A DNA stretch of 64,000 nt, taken from Halobaculum sp. CBA1158. Its GTDB lineage: Archaea > Halobacteriota > Halobacteria > Halobacteriales > Haloferacaceae. The position numbers were made by a program, and so were the translations under genes. The notes under the pieces are model-generated. The model ran no database searches. It had not been told where the DNA came from and saw nothing but the letters and a program-made list of their open reading frames with translations. Below, piece after piece: positions 8,011 through 14,176 of this stretch. The stretch's first letter is position 1. Each line of letters opens with the position of its first letter. The stretch is taken from the NCBI RefSeq assembly GCF_021431925.1, contig NZ_CP090371.1, positions 620,001-684,000 of the forward strand, written 5' to 3'.

Positions 8011-9945
8011 TTACACGTCGTCCCATACGGTCTTCGTCACATCCACCCCCTTCTCAGCGAGGTATTGCGTACTCTCCCGGCCCCAGTCCTCCTCGCCCGA
8101 CCCCTTCGTGAGAAGGATATAAACAGAAGCATCTCCCAGCGGCCGCATGGTCCGTCCTGCTCGCTGTCCGGTCTGAGACCGCGACGATCCCATCGTCGAC
8201 GCGAGGATTGCTACCTCGGCGTCCGGGAGGTCAATCCCTTCGTCACCAACTCTGGAGATGATGAGCGCTTCAAGATCGCCAGCCCGGAATGCATCATAGA
8301 TGTCCTCGCGATCGCTGTGGTCAGTCTCACCGTAGACAAACGGTAGTCCAAGATCATCTGCGAGATCCTTCCCCTGCTTGATCCAGTCGACGAATATCAG
8401 TGTCTTTTGACCTTCGTGCTCCTGGAGAAGCGACCGGATCACCTCGTGCTTCTTCGGATTACGCGCCGCCTCGATCTGCTGTTTGCTTCCTGACGCACGT
8501 TGATACCGGTCACGGGACTGCTTACTGTCCCACGGAACCGGGATCAGCTCGACATCGGGCTTCTCAACCCATCCCTCTGCGAACAACGAACCCCAATCGG
8601 TCCCGATCGGCGGTCCAATGAGCGTGTAGATCTCCTTCGAATCTTGGGCCTCTCTCACCGGAGTAGCAGACAGACCGAGTCGTGCCTTTGACTGAATCTC
8701 TCGGAAACGCTTCCACGTTGAGGCAGCTGAGTGGTGGCACTCGTCAGCGATCACAAGCCCCCAATCCCGCTCGTTGAACAGTTCGCGGTGGCGGCTCATC
8801 GACGCTGTATCGTATGTTGCAATCGTTACAGGCCGGATCTGCTTCGTGCCACCGTGATACTGTCCAATCTGTCTGGAAGAGAGCGTGGTTTTTTCGGTGA
8901 GTTCGTCTTTCCACTGCTGGGCAAGTTCTCGGTTCGGAACGATGATGAGTGTCTCCCCACCGATAGCCTCCATCGCGCCGATTGCTGCGATGGTCTTTCC
9001 ACTCCCAGATGGACCTACGAACACCCCACTACGCCGAATCGAGAACTGCTCGACCCAATCCTGCTGGTAGTCTCGAAGTTGAATGTCGCTAGAGAGTTCG
9101 ATGTCGAGCTTGGACCCCTCTTCGAGCCGCCGTTCATCAGTTACTGGATATCCTGCATCGTACAGTTCCTCTTTGACCGCTGCAGCACTCCCGTTAGTCA
9201 CACGAAGTTGCGTGTCCGAAATGAACTTGCTGTAGTGATCCCCGTACTCTAACTTCCGCTTGGCGACGTTTTCGAAGACATCTGAGTCCGCGGCCTCGAG
9301 GACAACGTGGCCGTCAGGGTGGGTGAACAAACGGAACTGGTGGGCGCGGTCCCAGTCGTCCCTGATCCGACTCTCGAACCCGCCATCCCACTTGTCCTGT
9401 CCAATGAGATCGAGGAGATCTCGCCGTAGCTTGTCGAACGAATCATACGGCGCATTCCAGATGTCCACTTGACCGATCTTGTAGAGGTAGCCATCTCCAG
9501 TCGAGTCGATCAGGTGAGCTGTCTGAGCGAGCGTCCGTTGGCTCTGGTCGGTCGGCGAAGCGATAACGACCTCACGGCGACTCGGGAAGAAGAGGACTCG
9601 CTCGTCATCTTCATCCGGGATTTGACTCGTAGCAGAGTCACGATCCTGTGGTTCAGTACCTGTTTCATTGTCGGCGGTATCGGGTTCATTTTTTTGGCTG
9701 TCTGATGTGGGCTCGGAGCGGTGCGTTACATAGCGTGGGTCATACCAGACCTTTGCTCGAGCGCCGATCTTTTGGGATTCGAGCGCACCGTCGTCGACGA
9801 GCTCGTAGAACTTCTGCCTGGCAGTTTCTCTTGAACAACCAACTACCTCGGCAATATCGCTGGTCGTAACGAATGGTTGGTTATCGTGTAGCTCCTCGAT
9901 CGCATCTATAATTTCTTCGAGAGGATACAGTTCATTGCTGGGCAT
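8011..9945 (-). CDS. XPB/Rad25-like superfamily 2 DNA helicase with N-terminal HTH
   Basis: A 644-residue ATP-dependent helicase or translocase. Residues 1-70 form a helix-turn-helix (TSDIAEVVGCSRETARQKFYEL) of the kind fused to haloarchaeal regulators, followed by a charged linker to about residue 110 and a DNA-recognition region. The motor has Walker A GPSGSGKT (311-318), DECH (401-404), SATP (426-429) and motif VI QRAGRTMRP, with VGDEGIDLPDAEVAIL typical of XPB relatives. The XPB RED triplet after motif III reads Arg-Glu-Ala (431-433). No Bax1 nuclease gene, the usual archaeal XPB partner, is adjacent. It leads a probable operon with family B and A genes and is divergent from the HEPN-like gene. 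Such extra Rad25 copies are common on mobile haloarchaeal DNA. Confidence 0.88.
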   Translation of the reverse strand: MPSNELYPLEEIIDAIEELHDNQPFVTTSDIAEVVGCSRETARQKFYELVDDGALESQKIGARAKVWYDPRYVTHRSEPTSDSQKNEPDTADNETGTEPQDRDSATSQIPDEDDERVLFFPSRREVVIASPTDQSQRTLAQTAHLIDSTGDGYLYKIGQVDIWNAPYDSFDKLRRDLLDLIGQDKWDGGFESRIRDDWDRAHQFRLFTHPDGHVVLEAADSDVFENVAKRKLEYGDHYSKFISDTQLRVTNGSAAAVKEELYDAGYPVTDERRLEEGSKLDIELSSDIQLRDYQQDWVEQFSIRRSGVFVGPSGSGKTIAAIGAMEAIGGETLIIVPNRELAQQWKDELTEKTTLSSRQIGQYHGGTKQIRPVTIATYDTASMSRHRELFNERDWGLVIADECHHSAASTWKRFREIQSKARLGLSATPVREAQDSKEIYTLIGPPIGTDWGSLFAEGWVEKPDVELIPVPWDSKQSRDRYQRASGSKQQIEAARNPKKHEVIRSLLQEHEGQKTLIFVDWIKQGKDLADDLGLPFVYGETDHSDREDIYDAFRAGDLEALIISRVGDEGIDLPDAEVAILASTMGSSRSQTGQRAGRTMRPLGDASVYILLTKGSGEEDWGRESTQYLAEKGVDVTKTVWDDV

Positions 9946-10036
9946 TGATATTCCTCATAGGCTTCTCGTTGTGTGGTTTTGTTACGTGCAAAGCGCATAT
10001 GTCTTTTGGTTGAATTCTTAGAGATGGGGAGTTAGA

Positions 10037-10052
10037 CGGGGATTCTGCCCCG
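10037..10052. promoter_or_regulatory. Inverted repeat between divergent helicase and HEPN-like genes
   Basis: CGGGG, a six-base spacer (ATTCTG), then CCCCG form a perfect GC-rich dyad in an otherwise AT-rich 177-base divergent intergenic region. It could be an operator for either promoter or the stem of a short structured RNA. Nothing else in the region decides between these. Confidence 0.35.
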
Positions 10053-10084
10053 CTCAAGAAGTCAATCTAATCGGAAATAGCAAT

Positions 10085-10092
10085 CATAAATG
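10085..10092 (+). promoter_or_regulatory. Possible TATA box of the HEPN-like gene
   Basis: CATAAATG lies 31-38 bases upstream of the ATG at 10123. With the usual archaeal spacing of about 25 bases from TATA to start site, transcription would begin near 10115 and give a nearly leaderless mRNA. This fits the absence of a Shine-Dalgarno sequence. Confidence 0.35.
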
Positions 10093-10122
10093 TTTCAATG
10101 AGCGTGTCAGTTGTATTCGTTA

Positions 10123-11001
10123 ATGAGTTTAGAGAAGGTCGAGGAAGAACTCCTCGAGGGTGGCCTCCACGAGGAGTCCGTAGATCGGTTGCTGGATCAC
10201 TACCAGGCGATGCAAGGGCGAATCAAAGAGGGAGAATACGACGAAGCGGGGACTCACATCGGAAACTTCTGTGAGAACATGGTGAACATCCTTCGTGATG
10301 CGATGGGGGAGTCGGTCGAATCGCGGCCGGACCTCGGTACCTTTGTCGACCATTGCCTTGCAGGTAATATTGGTACTGAAGAGCCGGACAGCATCCGGCT
10401 GCAGGTTGCTCGAGTTCTCCGAGCGGCCTATGATATCCGGAACACTCGTGACTCGGTCCACGTGAATCTCCAAGTCCCAGTCAACCACGCTGACACACAG
10501 GCTGGTATTGCGATGTGTTCCTGGATGTTAGCCGAAGTCCTGCGAGTCTACGGAGATGGCGATGAGGCCGACGACATGAAAGAGATCGGTGAACTGATCG
10601 AAGAACTCTCTGAGCCTGTTACTGAGGGTAATCCTCTCCAGACGCTTGAGGCATCACAGGATGACCTCAACCGCCAAGCTCTCGCCGATGCACTAGATGG
10701 CCTCGTGAAAATCAACGGCGGAGAGATCCATCCGAGCCGGGGATTTGGCGAGTTGACAACAAATGAGAAAGTGATTGTACTTCTGCTTGCTCAGCGTGCG
10801 GCCGCAGACCTTGGAGCTACTGAGCAAGAAGGGTTGACTGCAAACTGGATCTCGTCGGGCGAGCGCGCAGATGTTACATCAACGAGAGTTCGCCAAATCT
10901 TCAACGAATACGGCTTCATCTATAACGGGGACGACAACGGGGAATATCACGTCCCTGGCTTCAGAGTCGAAGAAGCGTTGGCCTGCCTCGAAGCAGAGTA
11001 G
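10123..11001 (+). CDS. HEPN-like domain protein fused to a family A domain
   Basis: A 292-residue protein. The N-terminal half is all-helical and contains DIRNTRDSVHV followed by ADTQAGIAMCSWMLAEVLRVY. Arg106-Asn107 and His113 form an RX6H pattern, and the layout matches HEPN-type proteins whose Arg-Asn...His motif is the RNase active site in toxins and abortive-infection proteins. The C-terminal half (about residues 182-292) is homologous to the family A proteins at 6980 and 11035, with RQALADALDGL, TTNEKVIVLLLAQRAAADL and RVRQIFNEYGFIYN. A TTG at 10111 is also in frame, but the ATG at 10123 is preferred. It stands alone on the plus strand, divergent from the helicase operon. The HEPN assignment is inferred from the motif; the fusion is seen directly. 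Confidence 0.72.
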   Translation: MSLEKVEEELLEGGLHEESVDRLLDHYQAMQGRIKEGEYDEAGTHIGNFCENMVNILRDAMGESVESRPDLGTFVDHCLAGNIGTEEPDSIRLQVARVLRAAYDIRNTRDSVHVNLQVPVNHADTQAGIAMCSWMLAEVLRVYGDGDEADDMKEIGELIEELSEPVTEGNPLQTLEASQDDLNRQALADALDGLVKINGGEIHPSRGFGELTTNEKVIVLLLAQRAAADLGATEQEGLTANWISSGERADVTSTRVRQIFNEYGFIYNGDDNGEYHVPGFRVEEALACLEAE

Positions 11002-11034
11002 TTGCGTGTGATCGCGATACGCGATTAGCCGTAG

Positions 11035-11436
11035 TTATTCGTCAGAGTCGTCGCTAAGGTATTCGATCGCGAGACCGACCGAATGGCTTGGAATATAGTA
11101 TCCGCCGTGTTCATCGTCGTTAGCGACGAAGTCCAGACTTCCGTAGTTCTGAATCGTGCTCGAACTTGGATCCATTCGTTCAGCGAGATCACCACTTGAG
11201 GCCCCGATTTCTTCTTCCTCGATGATGGCGAGAGCGACGGCAGCTCGACGCGCCAAGAGGCGGGCTACGAACTTTGATTTATTATCCAATTCGTGGTACC
11301 CGGTCTGAGGAACGAGTTCGCCACTATCACCATCGACACCCAGGACACCGTCGATCGCATTGGCGAGCTGCTCGCGGTTGACCGCTTCCTTGTCAACGAC
11401 GACCCGCTGGAGTGGGTCCTCTTCGCTATCGCTCAT
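11035..11436 (-). CDS. Family A small acidic protein, copy 2
   Basis: A 133-residue acidic protein matching copy 1 (6980-7375) from end to end: both begin with an acidic tail and DPL, then REQLANAIDGVLGVDGDSGE, a KFVARLLARRAA helix, SSSTIQNYGSLDFVANDDEH and a GGYYIPSHSVGLAIEYL end. The ATG at 11436-11434 aligns with the start of copy 1; the in-frame ATG at 11457 would add seven residues with no counterpart. It lies about 60 bases downstream of the family B gene on the same strand, repeating the B-A order of the first pair. Its 3' end faces the end of the HEPN-like gene. Function unknown; nucleic-acid binding is inferred from fold-like pattern only. Confidence 0.75.
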   Translation of the reverse strand: MSDSEEDPLQRVVVDKEAVNREQLANAIDGVLGVDGDSGELVPQTGYHELDNKSKFVARLLARRAAVALAIIEEEEIGASSGDLAERMDPSSSTIQNYGSLDFVANDDEHGGYYIPSHSVGLAIEYLSDDSDE

Positions 11437-11496
11437 CTTGCACCGACCGAAGAACACATTGTATGTAATTCTATTGGAATTTTGAGTTGGTTTTAT

Positions 11497-12174
11497 TCAG
11501 AAAGTCATCTGTTCGCCTTCTGAGTCCTCTGGCTCGCGGATATCCTCGACAAGTGCCTCAATATGCCTGTACGCGTCTTCCTTACCTGGACCACGGATTT
11601 CTGTCGTTGCGCCAGTTCCGGACCCTTTCCGGTTGAGATAAACAGCCACATTGTCAGCTTGGCCGATATTTTTCCAATTATCTTTGTCAAGACCTGATGC
11701 GCCAAGACCATCCACGAGATTTGTCGTTCGAACCTCGGAGACACCGTGGATATCCTGTAGAATTGTAAGTAAAATAATCGAGCCGTGCAACAAACGATCT
11801 TGGATCGACTCACCCAGAAGGTCTGTATTTCCAAGGATCTCAGGGAATTCTTCGATTTCGTCTCCTTCAACGCTTCCCGTCTTGAGCACTCGGAGAAGTT
11901 CTGATTTGGTGGCATCGACACCATCAAGAAGGGAACCTCCAGGATGGGATTCAGTAGATCCTGCTCCGTTCTCCACAGCGGCATCCCCATTCGAATTCCC
12001 GGCCTGTTCACGGGGCCCCAACCGGTTCGAAGTCTCCTGCATTTGATAGCCGGTCAGGTCGTACTCGTCAACGAACTCAGCGAGTTCCTCAAGAACCTCG
12101 ATGTACGACTCTTCTTCAGTTGCAGATATCTTGGCATCGACCGGGCCGTCTCGAAAGGTGATATCGATCTCCAT
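11497..12174 (-). CDS. Family B protein, copy 2
   Basis: A 225-residue protein of unknown function. It opens with MEIDITFRDGPVDAKISATE and an amphipathic helix (EEESYIEVLEELAEFVDEY), the small domain shared with copies 1 and 3. A Ser/Gly-rich linker precedes a C-terminal half with NTDLLGESIQDRLLHGSIIL and LTILQDIHGVSEVRTTNLVD and ends GATTEIRGPGKEDAYRHIEAL, closest in layout to copy 3. The frame opens at 12264, but the ATG at 12174-12172 gives the same N-terminus as copy 3 and sits about 37 bases downstream of a TATA-like element. It is AT-rich relative to the chromosome and is followed by a family A gene. Confidence 0.72.
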   Translation of the reverse strand: MEIDITFRDGPVDAKISATEEESYIEVLEELAEFVDEYDLTGYQMQETSNRLGPREQAGNSNGDAAVENGAGSTESHPGGSLLDGVDATKSELLRVLKTGSVEGDEIEEFPEILGNTDLLGESIQDRLLHGSIILLTILQDIHGVSEVRTTNLVDGLGASGLDKDNWKNIGQADNVAVYLNRKGSGTGATTEIRGPGKEDAYRHIEALVEDIREPEDSEGEQMTF

Positions 12175-12210
12175 GAAAGCCGTACTGATACCATCGATAT
12201 GAATTTTCGC

Positions 12211-12218
12211 TATAATAA
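12211..12218 (-). promoter_or_regulatory. Probable TATA box of the family B copy 2 gene
   Basis: Read on the minus strand the sequence is TTATTATA, about 37-44 bases upstream of the ATG at 12174. It is the best TATA-like element in the 121-base divergent gap between copies 2 and 3, which is strongly AT-rich. Confidence 0.4.
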
Positions 12219-12295
12219 GAGAGAGTCTTCGGAGATTTTGTAGGTGAGACCTGAGGGCAAACAACTATGACATGATGATTCTAGCGGTGATTTGA

Positions 12296-12952
12296 ATGGA
12301 AATACACCTCTCACTACAAGTTGGGCCACTACAAGCAGAGATCACAGCCGATAGCGAAGAGGACTATGAGAGCGAACTGGTCCAGCTGATGGACTTCATT
12401 CAAAGTCGTGAAGAGCAGTTGTCGACGATCAGCCAGATGAGTACAGAACCGGCGACAGAAAGTGGTCCGGTGGGTTCTGGACGGCTCGATGACAAGCAGA
12501 ATGGGGATACGGGATCTGAACAGGAGTGGAGTGAAGAACCAAGTTCAACAGACTACTCCGGACCATTATCAGGCTTGCTTCGGAAGGTGGACACATCCTT
12601 CCAAGACGTAAGTGGAGTCATAGACGTTGACCCTGAACTCGAAGAGCCACCTCTGGTCCTCGCCGATGCAGAGCAACTTGGAGAAACTGTGAAAGACAAG
12701 CAGCTTACCGGCTCACTTCTGCTGCTCTGTGCATGGAACGAGTGCTATGATGAGTCACCAGTAATGGTCTCCGACCTCAAGGACGCTCTCGAGCACTCTG
12801 GAGTCAGCTCGAACAACCTCTACAAGATGTACGACCACGATGTAGCGAATCAAACCCTCCGAAGAAGTGGTGACGGCAGGGGAACCGAGATCCGTCTAAC
12901 CCGCGTTGGCGAGAGAGAGGCATTAGAGCGAATAGAGCAACTTACAGAATAA
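12296..12952 (+). CDS. Family B protein, copy 3
   Basis: A 218-residue protein of unknown function. MEIHLSLQVGPLQAEITADS and a following helix match the opening of copy 2, then comes a Ser/Glu-rich linker and a C-terminal domain with ADAEQLGETVKDKQLTGSLL, MVSDLKDALEHSGVSSNNLY and RGTEIRLTRVGEREALERI. The last element resembles the wing and final helix of a winged-helix domain. The gene is divergent from copy 2 and is the last intact gene of the island; its stop at 12950-12952 abuts the truncated gene that follows. Unlike copies 1 and 2 it has no family A gene after it. Confidence 0.72.
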   Translation: MEIHLSLQVGPLQAEITADSEEDYESELVQLMDFIQSREEQLSTISQMSTEPATESGPVGSGRLDDKQNGDTGSEQEWSEEPSSTDYSGPLSGLLRKVDTSFQDVSGVIDVDPELEEPPLVLADAEQLGETVKDKQLTGSLLLLCAWNECYDESPVMVSDLKDALEHSGVSSNNLYKMYDHDVANQTLRRSGDGRGTEIRLTRVGEREALERIEQLTE

Positions 12953-13073
12953 CCTCGAGGACGCGGCACACCTGTACTTGCTCTTCGAGGAAACGCTTAG
13001 GCGCGACCGGCTCGAAATGTGGGTCGAACGGCTCGGCGTCGAGGACAGCTATGAACGACTCAGATCGATTTGA
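12951..13073 (+). pseudogene. 3' stub of a haloarchaeal gene cut by the island edge
   Basis: Forty codons read NLEDAAHLYLLFEETLRRDR followed by LEMWVERLGVEDSYERLRSI and a TGA. The sequence has the composition of a real acidic haloarchaeal protein and overlaps the next gene by 23 bases, as coupled genes do. It has no start codon, and upstream the frame runs into the end of the family B gene. The parent protein is not identified. The stub marks the right border of the island. Confidence 0.55.
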
Positions 13074-13287
13074 GCGGCTTGCCGAGAAGCACGCGCAGAA
13101 TCGGCACGCTCGCCTCGAAGGCGTCAAGCGGTGGGTCGAGTACATTCAGACGCATCCGCCCGAGGAGTGGGGGCCCCAGCAGAATGCGGTCGTAAACGAG
13201 CAGCTTCGTAGCGCACGGGAAACCGGGCTGTCGGCCGAACACGAGAAGCGCGTGCGTGCGTTCGCAGAGGAGAACGGTTCCGACTGA
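13051..13287 (+). CDS. Small hypothetical protein, possibly the second gene of a disrupted pair
   Basis: A 78-residue charged protein of unknown function, predicted mostly helical, with VKRWVEYIQTHPPEEWGPQQ followed by NAVVNEQLRSARETGLSAEH in the middle. GC content returns to chromosomal level here. The ATG at 13051 overlaps the end of the truncated upstream frame, suggesting that the two were co-translated, as in a toxin-antitoxin or similar two-gene unit, before the upstream gene was lost. No domain can be named with confidence. Confidence 0.6.
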   Translation: MNDSDRFERLAEKHAQNRHARLEGVKRWVEYIQTHPPEEWGPQQNAVVNEQLRSARETGLSAEHEKRVRAFAEENGSD

Positions 13288-13340
13288 ACGCCCTCGGGAA
13301 CACGCCTGTACCGTGGAATCCCGCACCGGGATGGGGGATT

Positions 13341-13370
13341 AGGACTGATACCTTCGCCGACAACAGTCCT
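13341..13370. promoter_or_regulatory. Inverted repeat downstream of the small gene at 13051
   Basis: AGGACTG and CAGTCCT are perfect 7-base arms with a 16-base loop. The dyad lies 54 bases after a stop codon and could be a hairpin near a 3' end or a protein site. No T-run follows. Confidence 0.3.
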
Positions 13371-13397
13371 TCACGTGGGGTGCACGGGACACACGAT

Positions 13398-13420
13398 CGT
13401 TTGATCTCTCACATCAAACG
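13398..13420. promoter_or_regulatory. Palindromic operator-like site immediately before the truncated regulator
   Basis: CGTTTGAT, a seven-base spacer and ATCAAACG form a perfect 8-base dyad ending five bases before the ATG at 13426. The position is that of an autoregulatory operator. The following frame encodes the DNA-binding part of an antitoxin-like regulator. Confidence 0.5.
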
Positions 13421-13425
13421 CGGGT

Positions 13426-13662
13426 ATGGCCGTCGACACCAGCGAGAGCGTGCGCGAGGCGGCCCGACTCGTCGACTGCGGCATCTCCGACGTTCACTCG
13501 GACCTGAAGCACCTGGAAGTTCTGGGCGTTCTCGACCTGGATGAGGAGGAGGCCCCCGGCGGCACAATAAAGCCGGTCGTTCCGTTCGACCGCATCGAGA
13601 TGCACATCGACTACCCGCTGCTCGGCGACGGCGACCCGGGCGACGCGCCGGCGAGCGCCTGA
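13426..13662 (+). CDS. Truncated TumA-like (HVO_A0114-type) winged-helix regulator
   Basis: The 78 residues match only the C-terminal two thirds of the antitoxin-like regulator encoded at 30437-30847: SVREAARLVDCGISDVHSDL and the following KHLEVLGVL correspond to its helix-turn-helix, and IKPVVPFDRIEMHI to its conserved KRPVVPYDDIRID tail. The roughly 60-residue N-terminal domain is absent and no TumE-like toxin gene lies nearby. It may be a remnant of a toxin-antitoxin locus or a short stand-alone regulator; the palindrome five bases upstream of its ATG keeps the second option open. Confidence 0.6.
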   Translation: MAVDTSESVREAARLVDCGISDVHSDLKHLEVLGVLDLDEEEAPGGTIKPVVPFDRIEMHIDYPLLGDGDPGDAPASA

Positions 13663-13921
13663 GCGTCGACTGACGCCCGATCGACGAGGAAGCGACCCGG
13701 CGGCGACACGGTACATCCGACGCCGAGGACCCGTCGAACGACGACCGACATCGTCGACGAGAAGCAACACAGCGCCGGATGTGCGACTATCTCGGGGACC
13801 GGAATTCGGGTCGATGAACGTCGCCTGCGCGTACGTCCACGACACACGGGGAGCTTTGCGTGTCGGTCGACCGAATCCGCCGAACCCAACTGGTAACCGT
13901 CCCGCACTCGTCGTAGACGAC

Positions 13922-14158
13922 GTGGGATTCTTAGACTCCTTCGGCGCGTTAGTCAGTAGTGTGATCGCATCGCTCGTCTTGCTCGTGTTCGCTATCCTCA
14001 GCTACTTCATCACGGTGTTCATCGTGCAGGTCGGTGCCGGGCTGGCCGGCTACTCGCCCACCGGCGACTTCGTCGCGCTGTCGGCGGCCGTCCTCGCGAC
14101 GGGCGCGATCGTCGCCGGCGCGACCCCGCTGTCGGGGCTCAGCGGCCTCTCGGAGTAG
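13922..14158 (+). CDS. Small two-helix membrane protein
   Basis: A 78-residue membrane protein with two strong hydrophobic segments, about residues 7-35 (SFGALVSSVIASLVLLVFAI and onward) and 47-68 (FVALSAAVLATGAIVAGATP). The frame is open from 13781, but the GTG at 13922 starts right before the first membrane helix; upstream residues are Pro/Arg/Asn-rich and look non-coding. Similar short membrane proteins are common and uncharacterised in haloarchaea. It is convergent with the membrane protein gene at 14177. Confidence 0.7.
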   Translation: MGFLDSFGALVSSVIASLVLLVFAILSYFITVFIVQVGAGLAGYSPTGDFVALSAAVLATGAIVAGATPLSGLSGLSE

Positions 14159-14176
14159 CGACCGACCGACCGCGGC

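Larger units (their letters stand above)
5985..13073. other. Low-GC accessory island bounded by truncated genes
   Basis: Base composition changes abruptly here. Hand counts give 22 G+C of 60 at 12181-12240 and 30 of 60 at 10561-10620, against 40 of 60 at 14221-14280 in the flank. The left edge enters a DNA polymerase gene lacking its 5' half; the right edge is the 3' stub of another gene at 12951-13073. Between them lie a helicase, a HEPN-like protein and five small accessory proteins, none with an evident housekeeping role. No integrase, tRNA or flanking direct repeat was found, so the mode of entry is unknown and the boundaries are approximate. Confidence 0.7.

Noticed and set aside
11437-11457. 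Earlier ATG for family A copy 2
   Set aside because: The added residues (MFFGRCK) have no match in copy 1, whose start aligns with the later ATG.
13663-13921. Possible small RNA or gene in the 259-base gap
   Set aside because: No dyad, promoter or codon bias stands out.
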